Below are positions 8,724-16,435 of a DNA stretch of 38,023 nt, in pieces. Numbering within the stretch: the stretch's first letter is position 1; every line of letters begins with the position of its first letter. Position numbers and translations under genes: made by a program. The DNA comes from an uncultured Collinsella sp. Its GTDB lineage: Bacteria > Actinomycetota > Coriobacteriia > Coriobacteriales > Coriobacteriaceae. The stretch covers positions 1 through 38,023 of the forward strand of contig UREE01000014.1 in the NCBI GenBank assembly GCA_900546825.1, written 5' to 3'. Below the pieces are notes generated by a model that was not told the DNA's origin, made no database searches, and was given only the letters and a program-made list of their open reading frames with translations.

Positions 8724-8848
8724 GTCCGCGTGCGGCTGGCGCCGCCCGCTTTCGCTGCGTCGCTCCGCTCCTTGCGTGCTGCGCTGGAAAACGCTTACGC
8801 GTTTCCTCAGCTCCGCACCCTGTCGGGTTCGAATCCCGGCGTTGGAGA

Positions 8849-8883
8849 AGAAAAAAGCCCGTCACCACAAGGGTAACGGGCTT
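8849..8883 (-). terminator. intrinsic terminator of tRNA-Glu
   Basis: Minus-strand stem AAGCCCGTTACC / GGTGACGGGCTT with a 5-base loop, followed by six T residues, about 11 bp past the tRNA 3' end. Confidence 0.85.
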
Positions 8884-8894
8884 TGCATTTCAAA

Positions 8895-8971
8895 TGGTGC
8901 CCCCAGCGGGATTCGAACCCGCGATATCCACCTTGAAAGGGTGGCGTCCTTGGCCGCTAGACGATGGGGAC
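8895..8971 (-). tRNA. tRNA-Glu (UUC)
   Basis: Minus-strand cloverleaf: acceptor GTCCCCA pairs with TGGGGGC (one G-U), D-arm GTC..GAC, anticodon stem CCACC/GGTGG with loop CTTTCAA giving anticodon UUC, T-arm GCGGG TTCGAAT CCCGC, discriminator A and an encoded CCA. A terminator follows immediately. Its 3' end is duplicated downstream at 8706-8723. Confidence 0.95.
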
Positions 8972-9024
8972 AGCGGGAAAGAGTATAGCAGACTTTTTTG
9001 CCGGCGCGTATATCGTTGGCAAAC

Positions 9025-9064
9025 TGGAAAACCACCACAAAGGTACCTGTCCCCTTTGTGGTGG
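9025..9064 (-). terminator. terminator after murT-gatD, GGGACAGGTAC-type palindrome
   Basis: 12-bp perfect stem, 9032-9043 (CCACCACAAAGG) with 9053-9064, followed on the minus strand by TTTTCC. The loop side reads GGGGACAGGTACC; a similar GGGACAGGTAC phrase recurs in a palindrome at 18,934. Confidence 0.8.
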
Positions 9065-9071
9065 TGGGGTG

Positions 9072-11249
9072 CTAGGGGAGGAGCTTCATGGCGGCGTCGT
9101 GGGCGGCGTGCTCGTAGGTGTCGTCGAGGGGTTTGAGCGGCAGCAGGGCGGCGGCCTGTGCGTCGCCACGGCGCTCAAGGGCGTGGGCGATGAGCCAGTC
9201 GGCAAGTTCGGGGTTTTTGGGCAGCGCTGGTCCGTGCAGGTACGTGCCGATGACTCCCCTGTAGATCAGACCCTCAAAGCCATCGTCGCCGTTGTTGCCG
9301 GTGCCCGCGACGACGGACGTTCCGAGCGGCGTGGCATCGACGTCCAAAAGCGTGCGGCCGCCGTGGTTCTCGAATCCGACAAAGGGCTCGGGTGCCAGGT
9401 CGGTCTTGACGGCGACGTTGCCGATCAGGCGGTCGGAGCCGCGTACGGTTTCGGCGGCAATGACCCCCAGACCCTCGATGCGATCCTCGCCCATATAGTA
9501 CGAACGGCCGAGCAGCTGATAGCCGCCACAGATGGCAAGCAGCGAGCCGCCATCCTCAACATAGGCCGCGACCTTGTCTTTTTGGGCGAGCAGCTCGTGT
9601 GCCACGGCTAGCTGGTCGCGGTCGGAGCCGCCACCCATCATGACGATATCGGCATCGGTCAAATCAAGCGTTTCGCCCATACGGACCTCGTCTACACGCG
9701 CGGGAATGCCACGCCAGGCGCAGCGGCGCTCGAGGGCGATAACGTTGCCGCCGTCGGCATAGAGGTTGAGGGCATCGGGGTACAGGTAGACGATACGCAG
9801 GGGGCGCGAAAGCTCGACCGGCGCAATATCGGTGGGGACAGCGCTATCATCGGCGCGCGTTATGGCGTGGGAGACAATCGAGCTTGCATCGTCGTCTTTA
9901 AGCCCGTCGAGTTCTTTGACCAGCGGCGGGAAGGCCGTGTAGTTGGCGACGGCGTAGAAGGTGTCATCGGCGGCCTCGTCTGCCACGGCACCGATCGCCT
10001 GCGCGATGTCCGAGATAATCGCGGCATCGATGCCGGCGTACTTGAGGCGTACCTGCATGTCGTGCGCACGCGTGCCTCCGGCAAAGGCGACAAGACCTGG
10101 CGTGTCGGCGATGCGCTCGAAGTCGACATCGTAGATCCACGAGACATCGTGGCCGTCGGCATCGTTATCGTTTAGGAAGAAGGCGCAGAGCCTGCCACCT
10201 GCCGTTTTAATGGACTGGATCTGGCGATCGAAGCCCACGGGATTCTTGGCCAGGTTGGCCTCGACGGTGCGGCCGGCAATATCCCAGCGGCCCATGCGTC
10301 CGCCGGCGGGCACGTAGGCATTAAGCGTGGGCTGCAGGTGCGCCGCGTCCACGCCCAGCTCGTGCGCCGCAAAGAAGGCGGCGGCGACGTTATAGACCAT
10401 GTACAGGCCGTTGTAGCGCGTGGCGATGTGCACGGCGGGCGCGTTGGCCTCAGGTCCAAAGGCCAGGTCAAAGCCGTAGCCGTCGCAGCCGAGCTCAACG
10501 CCCGTCACGCGGCGGAGCAGCGCGGGGCGACCCCAGCCGCACGAAGGGCAATGATAGGCGCCCAGCTGTCCGTACTGCACATAGTCGTATTCCAGCGGGG
10601 CGTTGCACTGCGAGCAAAAGCGCGAGTCGCTAATGCGGTCGGACTCGGTGCCCGTGGCGCCATCGATGCCAAAGGCAATACTCGCGTTGGGAACGCGCGC
10701 GGCAATCGAGGCGCACAGCGGGTCGTCGGCGTTGTAGATGAGCGTCGTTGCCGGCGAAAGCTCCAACGCGTGGGCGATGACCTCCTGGGTGTGGTCGATC
10801 TCGCCGTAGCGGTCTAGCTGGTCGCGGAACAGGTTGAGCAGCACAAAGTACGTCGGTTTGAGCTTGGGCAGAACGCGTACGGTGTAGAGCTCGTCGCACT
10901 CAAAAACGCCCACGCGCTTGCCGCTGCTGGTGTGCTTAAGGCCGCCGCGGGCCTCGAGCAGAGCACCCACCACACCAGGCTCCATATTGTTGCCGGCACG
11001 GTTGCACACCACGGTAGCGCCGCTGGCAGCAACGGCGTCAGCGATGAGGTTGGAGGTGGTGGTCTTGCCATTAGTACCGGTAATTACCACGCTGCGGTCG
11101 ACAAGGCCGGCGAGGTCGCTCAGCAACTCGGGGTCGATCTTCATGGCGATGCGGCCGGGGAGTACGCCGCCCTGGCGCTTAAGGATAGAGCGCAGCCCCC
11201 AGCGGGCGATATCGCTCGAGGTGCAGGCGAGAGATGAGCGGAAGTTCAT
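9072..11249 (-). CDS. fused MurT-GatD lipid II isoglutaminyl synthase
   Basis: 725 aa. MurT and GatD, separate overlapping genes in staphylococci and streptococci, are one chain here. The enzyme amidates the alpha-carboxyl of D-Glu at stem-peptide position 2 of lipid II with glutamine as nitrogen donor, on the inner membrane face. Seen: Mur-ligase P-loop GTNGKTTTSN (58-67); a four-Cys ribbon C212-x2-C215...C234-x2-C237, as in MurT; RMGRW and the DUF1727-like C-terminal MurT domain with WIYDVDFE (Asp374); an acidic linker (about 450-480); then a CobB/CobQ-type class I amidotransferase with nucleophile Cys574 in AICGGYQ and His672 in YLHGPALPKNP. The start at 11249 has AGGA eight bases upstream. 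It is last in a leftward unit after two helical-repeat genes (gap 45 bp). Confidence 0.93.
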   Translation of the reverse strand: MNFRSSLACTSSDIARWGLRSILKRQGGVLPGRIAMKIDPELLSDLAGLVDRSVVITGTNGKTTTSNLIADAVAASGATVVCNRAGNNMEPGVVGALLEARGGLKHTSSGKRVGVFECDELYTVRVLPKLKPTYFVLLNLFRDQLDRYGEIDHTQEVIAHALELSPATTLIYNADDPLCASIAARVPNASIAFGIDGATGTESDRISDSRFCSQCNAPLEYDYVQYGQLGAYHCPSCGWGRPALLRRVTGVELGCDGYGFDLAFGPEANAPAVHIATRYNGLYMVYNVAAAFFAAHELGVDAAHLQPTLNAYVPAGGRMGRWDIAGRTVEANLAKNPVGFDRQIQSIKTAGGRLCAFFLNDNDADGHDVSWIYDVDFERIADTPGLVAFAGGTRAHDMQVRLKYAGIDAAIISDIAQAIGAVADEAADDTFYAVANYTAFPPLVKELDGLKDDDASSIVSHAITRADDSAVPTDIAPVELSRPLRIVYLYPDALNLYADGGNVIALERRCAWRGIPARVDEVRMGETLDLTDADIVMMGGGSDRDQLAVAHELLAQKDKVAAYVEDGGSLLAICGGYQLLGRSYYMGEDRIEGLGVIAAETVRGSDRLIGNVAVKTDLAPEPFVGFENHGGRTLLDVDATPLGTSVVAGTGNNGDDGFEGLIYRGVIGTYLHGPALPKNPELADWLIAHALERRGDAQAAALLPLKPLDDTYEHAAHDAAMKLLP

Positions 11250-11294
11250 GAAGCCGTTCCTAACATAGATGACATGGTCGGGGCGATCGCGTCG

Positions 11295-12338
11295 CTAAAA
11301 GCCGTAGCGGCGCGCAAATTCCTGGGCGAGCTGCGATACATCTTCGCAGGCGTTGGCCCAGGGGGCAAAGTCTGGGGTGTCCGAGATAATGCCGTCGGCT
11401 TCCCAAACCGCCTGGTGCGAGAGGTCCCAGGGGTCGCGCGGCTCGGGTCGGCAGGGAAGATACGGCGTCTGGTACATGGGGTTCAGCAAGAAGAACGCGC
11501 CACCCTCGCAACGGTTAGCGAACTCACGCAGCGCGCGCGTCGCCGGGCGCATCTTGTTTGTTTTGAACAGCAAGATCGTGCGGGCGAGCAAGTACCAAGG
11601 AGAGTTTTCGAGTGCGTCTGCCCCCATCTGTTCCTCGAGCTGATGCGCCAGGGCAAAAAAGCCGTCCTGGTCTTCCAAGCGGGCGAGGGCAAGCAATACG
11701 GTGCCGGCGGCCCGGGTGGGATAGCCCTCCGCCTTAAGGACACGGCGAGAATAGTTGGCGGCGGCGCGGTAACGAGCGCTCGCCATGCACAGCTGCGAGA
11801 TGGCCTCGAGTGTGTGAAGCCACCCGATAAGGGCCGGCTCGCTCACGGTAAGGTCCGCTGCGGTGACACCGTCGGCCAAAACATTATTGGCCCAGTAGTG
11901 CGGGGCTTCCATGTCGAACCCGGGCACGCTTTGCTGCAGGTAATCGGCCGTGGTCGCCTCGAGCTTCATCAGGTCGCCCAGGCAGGCGTCAACGGGCGTG
12001 TCGGCCAGGATGATGGCGAGCAGCTGCGCGTCGACGGCCAGCGCATCGACGCGGACGATCTTGAGCAGCTCGTCGCGCATGTCGTCGAACAGGCGGTTGC
12101 GCGTCTGCTCAAACTCCTCGTCGCTGCCCATGTCCTCGATGCGATGGAGCTCGTCGAGCAGGTGGCGATGAACGCCGGCATAGGACAGCAGTGCCTGGGC
12201 ATGCTCGGCCTGCGCATACTTTTGAGGATTTGCGCTAATGTCGTTATGGACAAGCTCGCGTGCTGCATCGGTGAGCTCGGGGTGCGACGCCAGATAGGTG
12301 CGCTCCAGGTAGGCGGGGATGTAGACGCTCGGATCCAT
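11295..12338 (-). CDS. helical-repeat (TPR-like) protein of unknown function
   Basis: 347 aa, almost entirely predicted helix with Ala/Leu/Tyr spacing reminiscent of tetratricopeptide repeats (for example ARYRAAANYSRRVLKAEG followed by GTVLLALARLEDQDG). No signal peptide, membrane segment or catalytic motif was seen. Its ATG overlaps the stop of the upstream gene (TAATG), and a GGGAGGGG ribosome site lies inside that gene's end, so the two are translationally coupled. The two proteins share the layout of an N-terminal helical part and a region of TPR-like pairs and may be diverged paralogues. Being directly upstream of murT-gatD suggests, but does not show, a link to the cell envelope. I do not recognise a named family. 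Confidence 0.6.
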   Translation of the reverse strand: MDPSVYIPAYLERTYLASHPELTDAARELVHNDISANPQKYAQAEHAQALLSYAGVHRHLLDELHRIEDMGSDEEFEQTRNRLFDDMRDELLKIVRVDALAVDAQLLAIILADTPVDACLGDLMKLEATTADYLQQSVPGFDMEAPHYWANNVLADGVTAADLTVSEPALIGWLHTLEAISQLCMASARYRAAANYSRRVLKAEGYPTRAAGTVLLALARLEDQDGFFALAHQLEEQMGADALENSPWYLLARTILLFKTNKMRPATRALREFANRCEGGAFFLLNPMYQTPYLPCRPEPRDPWDLSHQAVWEADGIISDTPDFAPWANACEDVSQLAQEFARRYGF

Positions 12339-13414
12339 TAGAGGTCCCCTCCCTTAAATGGAAGCCCCTGCTCGGCCGCGCGCAGGATGCGCTCGTCGAT
12401 CTGGGAACGCACGATGTCGTTGGTGGCGATCCAGGCGGCAAAGCTGGCGTTGTCGGGGGCGCCCAGGCCCTCCTGCAGTACCGGCGTCGCCTCGGACAGC
12501 GCAAGGACAAGCTCGTCGGTGGAGCCTGCACCCACGTTGACGCGGGCATAGACGCCATCGGGAAACTCGGTTTGGAAGTAGAGCGCCTCGGCTGCGTGCG
12601 GACACGAGCGCGCAAGGATGCGCAAGTAGTGCTCGGCGCCCTCGTAGTCCAGCTCGCGCCAAGCAGCGCTCATCAGCGCGATGAGCGTCCATGGGTCCAA
12701 GTCACGCTCCGCATCTTTGGGGCGGCGGCGCAGCGGGGTATTCGCGAGGTACGGCACGGAGTGAGCGGAGCGAAAGCGCTTGAGCTCCTCGGCGGGGTAT
12801 TCGAGTTTTGCCATGGCGAGCATCGCGGTGTGGCGGACACCAGCGGGGTCGTTGGGCGCAAAGTCCAAGCTGCGATTTGCGGCTTCGAGCGACATGCGAT
12901 AGCGGCCGCTAATGAGGGCGCGCGATGCCAAGGCGGCAAGCCAGCGCAGATAGGGGCGGCGCGTGAGGTCGCCAGCGGCCTCGCGCTCGTAGGGGTCCTG
13001 AGCCGAGGCGATCTTGAGCGCCAGGTCATGCTCGACTTCATCGCACTTGGACACCAGGTACTGTACGTATTCCTCGTTGGATTCGGCGGTGAGCGCCGTC
13101 AGCATGCGCTGGGCATCCCAGTTGGCCGGATCGAGCGCGGCTGCCTCGCGGAGCGTGTTCTCGGCTGCGGCTTCTTCTTGCTCTGCCTGGGCGTCGTCGG
13201 GGATAAAGGGGATGCGGTAGTCGACAGCCTCGACCACCTTGGCAATGAGGTGCCCGGCGCGGTCGCGGTCGTGCACGATGAGCGGTGCAGGGTTGCGGGT
13301 GAATTGTTCCATCAGACGCTCTACGGCGGCACCGTCGGTGAGCGGGATATTGTCGCGGCGCAAGGCCTCAAGAACGAGGCGATGGCAATCCTCTTGAATG
13401 GGATCGAATGCCAT
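12338..13414 (-). CDS. helical-repeat (TPR-like) protein of unknown function
   Basis: 358 aa acidic helical protein. The middle and C-terminal parts hold TPR-like helix pairs (for example ALISGRYRMSLEAANRSLDF, then DYEGAEHYLRILARSCP). The N terminus (MAFDPIQEDCHRLVLEALRR) is not recognised. The start at 13414 is set by AGGAGG four bases upstream; the longer frame to 13444 reads through this ribosome site. First gene of a three-gene leftward unit that ends with murT-gatD. Cytoplasmic by absence of any signal or membrane segment. Likely a protein-interaction scaffold; function unknown. Confidence 0.6.
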   Translation of the reverse strand: MAFDPIQEDCHRLVLEALRRDNIPLTDGAAVERLMEQFTRNPAPLIVHDRDRAGHLIAKVVEAVDYRIPFIPDDAQAEQEEAAAENTLREAAALDPANWDAQRMLTALTAESNEEYVQYLVSKCDEVEHDLALKIASAQDPYEREAAGDLTRRPYLRWLAALASRALISGRYRMSLEAANRSLDFAPNDPAGVRHTAMLAMAKLEYPAEELKRFRSAHSVPYLANTPLRRRPKDAERDLDPWTLIALMSAAWRELDYEGAEHYLRILARSCPHAAEALYFQTEFPDGVYARVNVGAGSTDELVLALSEATPVLQEGLGAPDNASFAAWIATNDIVRSQIDERILRAAEQGLPFKGGDL

Positions 13415-13914
13415 GGGGCCTCCTTTGCTGCGGTTAGGGTTCAAATGTCTCTATATAAGGTTCTAGTTTACCCGCATATGGCACACCGGGGGTGCCGCAC
13501 TTGGACTTGCACCTTTGCACCACGAAGACGGATGTCGCACAAATGTCGGCACCTTGGACGACCGAGTGGTATCACGGTGCCGCAAACGGTCGATTTTTGG
13601 CGGCGAACGGGGCACATTTTGGAGGAGCACCGTCCTGCCCGGGATATGTGGTCAACCTTGATAAAACGTTTGCCCAGCTTGGGAGTATGAATGCCCCACA
13701 AGGGTCTTCAGGGATAGAAAAAACGTTTCATCATTGTCGGCTTTAGGTGAATAACTGACCAACCAGAACGGTAGAATAGTGTTTGTCTGAGCGTTGAGAC
13801 GTTTGGACATCGCGCATTGTCATCGCCGGCAACGCGCAAAACGGTCCTAACGGAGCCAATCGGGTGCTCCGTTATATACGCAAGTCTAAGAGGGGCTTGT
13901 TTAGGAGGCACAGT
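13415..13914. promoter_or_regulatory. 500-bp divergent intergenic region upstream of the alcohol dehydrogenase gene
   Basis: No convincing gene (a 77-codon frame at 13468-13701 is Cys/Arg-rich and lacks a ribosome site). Visible: a short hairpin GGCAC..GTGCC near 13480; two AAAACGTTT-like motifs near 13663 and 13720 that could be regulator half-sites; and a perfect 8-bp stem AACGGAGC/GCTCCGTT at 13849-13872, about 40 bp before the start codon. A TAGAAT hexamer near 13771 could be a -10, but no good -35 is seen. Confidence 0.35.
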
Positions 13915-15138
13915 ATGGGACGTTTTACCAATCCTCGCGATCTGTACTTTGGTGAGGGCGCTCGCCACGAGGTGAAGAACCTCAAGGGCAAGAAGGCCAT
14001 CATCGTTTCTGGCGGCAGCTCCATGCGCCGCGGCGGGTTCCTGCAGGACGTCGAGGCCGACCTCAAAGAGGCCGGCATGGAGGTCAAGCTGTTCGAGGGC
14101 GTCGAGTCCGATCCGTCCATCGAGACGGTCATGAAGGGCGCCGAGGCCATGCGCGAGTTCGAGCCCGACTGGATTATCGCCATCGGCGGCGGCTCGCCCA
14201 TCGATGCCGCTAAGGCCATGTGGGTCTTCTACGAGTATCCCGAGGAGTCCTTCGATAACATCATCCAGCCGTTCAGCTTCCCCGAGCTGCGTCAGAAGGC
14301 TCATTTCTGCGCCATCTCCTCTACCTCCGGCACCGCTACCGAGGTCACCGCGTTCTCCGTCATTACCGACTACGCCAAGGGCATCAAGTACCCGCTGGCC
14401 GACTTCAACATCACCCCTGATGTCGCCATCGTCGACCCCGAGCTCACCTACACCATGCCCGCCAAGCTGTGCGCTCACACCGGCATGGACGCTCTGACCC
14501 ACTGCATGGAGGCCTACGTTTCCACCTTCGCCTCTATGTTCACCGACGCCAACGCTCTGCACGGCATCCGCGAGATCGTCGAGTGGCTGCCCAAGTCCTA
14601 TGCTGGCGACCATGAGGCCCGTCAGCACATGCACGAGGCTCAGTGCATCGCCGGTATCGCCTTCTCCTCGGGCCTGCTGGGCATCGTTCACTCCATGGCT
14701 CACAAGACCGGTGCTGCCTTCGAGAACGGCCACATCATCCACGGTGCTGCTAACGCCATGTACCTGGGCAAGGTCATCCAGTGGAACTCCAAGGACCCGC
14801 GTGCTGCCGAGCGTTACGCTTACGTGGCCAAGGAGATCCTGCACCTTCCCGGCGAGACCAACGAGGAGCTCATCGCTGCGCTCGTCCAGAAGATTCGCGA
14901 CCTCAACGACCAGCTCAACATTCCGCAGTCCATCAAGGATTACGCGAATGGTGGCGTGAAGGTCGACGCCGAGAACCCGCAGATGGTTTCCGAGGAGGAG
15001 TTCCTCGCCAAGCTGCCCGAGATTGCCGCGAACGCTGAGCAGGACGCCTGCACGCCCGAGAACCCGCGTGAGACCAAGGCTGCCGACTTCGAGAAGATTC
15101 TCAAGGCCTGCTACTACGACACCGATATCGATTTCTAA
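13915..15138 (+). CDS. iron-containing alcohol dehydrogenase (AdhE C-terminal-domain type)
   Basis: 407 aa group III Fe-ADH, a stand-alone version of the domain at the C terminus of AdhE. It likely reduces an aldehyde (acetaldehyde or butyraldehyde) to the alcohol with NAD(P)H during fermentation. Seen: dinucleotide-binding GGGSPID (91-97), the family signature SSTSGTATEVT, and metal ligands in TGMDALTHCMEA (Asp192, His196), GIVHSMAHKTGAA (His259/His263) and NGHIIHG (His273/His276). The start at 13915 has TTAGGAGG upstream; the frame extends to 13864 without support. Very strong codon bias suggests abundant protein. A terminator follows, so it is probably transcribed alone, with glycerol dehydrogenase next. 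Confidence 0.93.
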   Translation: MGRFTNPRDLYFGEGARHEVKNLKGKKAIIVSGGSSMRRGGFLQDVEADLKEAGMEVKLFEGVESDPSIETVMKGAEAMREFEPDWIIAIGGGSPIDAAKAMWVFYEYPEESFDNIIQPFSFPELRQKAHFCAISSTSGTATEVTAFSVITDYAKGIKYPLADFNITPDVAIVDPELTYTMPAKLCAHTGMDALTHCMEAYVSTFASMFTDANALHGIREIVEWLPKSYAGDHEARQHMHEAQCIAGIAFSSGLLGIVHSMAHKTGAAFENGHIIHGAANAMYLGKVIQWNSKDPRAAERYAYVAKEILHLPGETNEELIAALVQKIRDLNDQLNIPQSIKDYANGGVKVDAENPQMVSEEEFLAKLPEIAANAEQDACTPENPRETKAADFEKILKACYYDTDIDF

Positions 15139-15160
15139 TCGACTCTTGTTATCGTAACGA

Positions 15161-15202
15161 GGGGCTCCGCACGTATCCGTACGGAGCCCCTTTCTTTTTT
15201 CT
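15161..15202 (+). terminator. intrinsic terminator of the Fe-alcohol dehydrogenase gene
   Basis: 13-bp stem starting GGGGCTCCG and ending CGGAGCCCC at 15161-15190 with one mismatch, 4-base loop, then TTTCTTTTTT. Confidence 0.92.
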
Positions 15203-15221
15203 TTTAGAGAATGGGATAGTT

Positions 15222-16322
15222 ATGGCTGCAATTTTCAATAGCCCCAGCAAGTACATCCAGGGTCCGGACGAGCTCGCCAAGCTCGGCTCCTATGTCGAGC
15301 CGCTCGGCGCTAAGGCCCTCGTCATCGTGACGCCTTCGGGCAAGAAGCGCGTCGGTGCCAAGATCGAGGGCGGCTTTGCCGAGGCCAAGGCCGAGCTGCT
15401 GTTTGAGGACTTTAACGGCGAGTGCTCCAAGGGCGAGGTCGATCGCCTGGTTGCGCTCGCGCACGACAACGGTTGCGACATCATCGTCGGTGTCGGTGGC
15501 GGCAAGATCCTCGACACCGCCAAGGCCGTTGCCTACTACCTGGAGTCCCCGGTTATCATTTGCCCCACCATCGCCTCGACCGATGCACCGTGCTCGGCAC
15601 TTTCGGTGCTCTACACCGATGACGGCCAGTTCGATAAGTACCTGTTCCTTAAGGCAAACCCCAACATTGTCCTGATGGATACGACGGTTATCGCGGCGAG
15701 CCCGGTGCGCCTGACGGTTTCCGGTATGGGCGATGCGCTCGCAACCTACTTTGAGGCCCAGGCAACGCACGATGCCGACGGTGGCACTTGCGCCGGCGGC
15801 AAGGGCGGTATGGCTGGTCTGGCGCTCGCCAAGCTCTGCTACGAGACGCTTATGGCCGATGGCGTCAAGGCCAAGGTCGCGCTGGAGAAGGGTGCGCTCA
15901 CGCCTGCCGTTGAGCATATCATCGAGGCCAATACGCTGCTTTCCGGCATTGGCTTTGAGAGCTCGGGCCTTGCTGCTGCTCATGCCATCCACAATGGCCT
16001 GACGATGCTGCCTGAGTGCCATGGAATGTATCACGGCGAGAAGGTCGCCTTTGGCACCATCGTCCAGCTGGTACTCGAGGATGCCCCGACCGAGAAGCTC
16101 GAGGAAGTCTTGGGCTTCTGCATTGAGCTGGGCCTGCCGGTTACGATGAAGGAACTTGGCGTTGCCGAGCTTACGCGCGAGCAGGCCATGATTGTTGCCG
16201 AGGCCGCCTGCGCGCCCGATGACACCATGTGCAACATGCCGTTTGAGGTGACGCCCGAGATGGTCGCAAACGCCATCCTGGGTGCCGACGCGCTGGGCCA
16301 CTACTATCTCATGGATGAGTAA
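15222..16322 (+). CDS. gldA: glycerol dehydrogenase
   Basis: 366 aa, normal length. NAD-linked oxidation of glycerol to dihydroxyacetone, or the reverse. Seen: GPDELAKLG near the N terminus, GVGGGKILDTAKA (90-102) for NAD, PTIASTDAPCSALSVLY, and zinc ligands Asp171 (GMGDALATYFEA), His254 (AAAHAIHNG) and His271 (MYHGEKVAFG), matching the spacing of Bacillus stearothermophilus GldA. The ATG at 15222 lies only about 20 bp past the preceding terminator's T tract; the upstream GGGATAG is a modest ribosome site. It is followed by its own terminator and by a second paralogue. High-expression codon use. Confidence 0.93.
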   Translation: MAAIFNSPSKYIQGPDELAKLGSYVEPLGAKALVIVTPSGKKRVGAKIEGGFAEAKAELLFEDFNGECSKGEVDRLVALAHDNGCDIIVGVGGGKILDTAKAVAYYLESPVIICPTIASTDAPCSALSVLYTDDGQFDKYLFLKANPNIVLMDTTVIAASPVRLTVSGMGDALATYFEAQATHDADGGTCAGGKGGMAGLALAKLCYETLMADGVKAKVALEKGALTPAVEHIIEANTLLSGIGFESSGLAAAHAIHNGLTMLPECHGMYHGEKVAFGTIVQLVLEDAPTEKLEEVLGFCIELGLPVTMKELGVAELTREQAMIVAEAACAPDDTMCNMPFEVTPEMVANAILGADALGHYYLMDE

Positions 16323-16336
16323 ACTAAGGTAAGGAA

Positions 16337-16370
16337 GGGGCAAAGCCAGCAGACGGCTTTGCCCCTTTTT
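16337..16370 (+). terminator. intrinsic terminator of gldA
   Basis: 11-bp perfect stem GGGGCAAAGCC / GGCTTTGCCCC with a 7-base loop and a T5 tract. Confidence 0.93.
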
Positions 16371-16435
16371 GCTATGGTGCAAAGGGGGCAGGTTACTTTG
16401 CACCAATCGTTGTTTGATGAAGGGCGGATTCTCGT

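Noticed and set aside
8634..8841. Additional tRNA genes on the plus strand
   Set aside because: Only T-arm-like motifs are present; no acceptor, D or anticodon arm can be built upstream.
8437..8868. 143-codon minus-strand frame across the tRNA-scar region
   Set aside because: It runs through two terminator stems and T-arm motifs; the product is low-complexity and cannot be a conserved protein.
13468..13701. 77-codon minus-strand frame upstream of the TPR pair
   Set aside because: Arg/Cys-rich, no ribosome site, and it lies in what looks like a promoter region.
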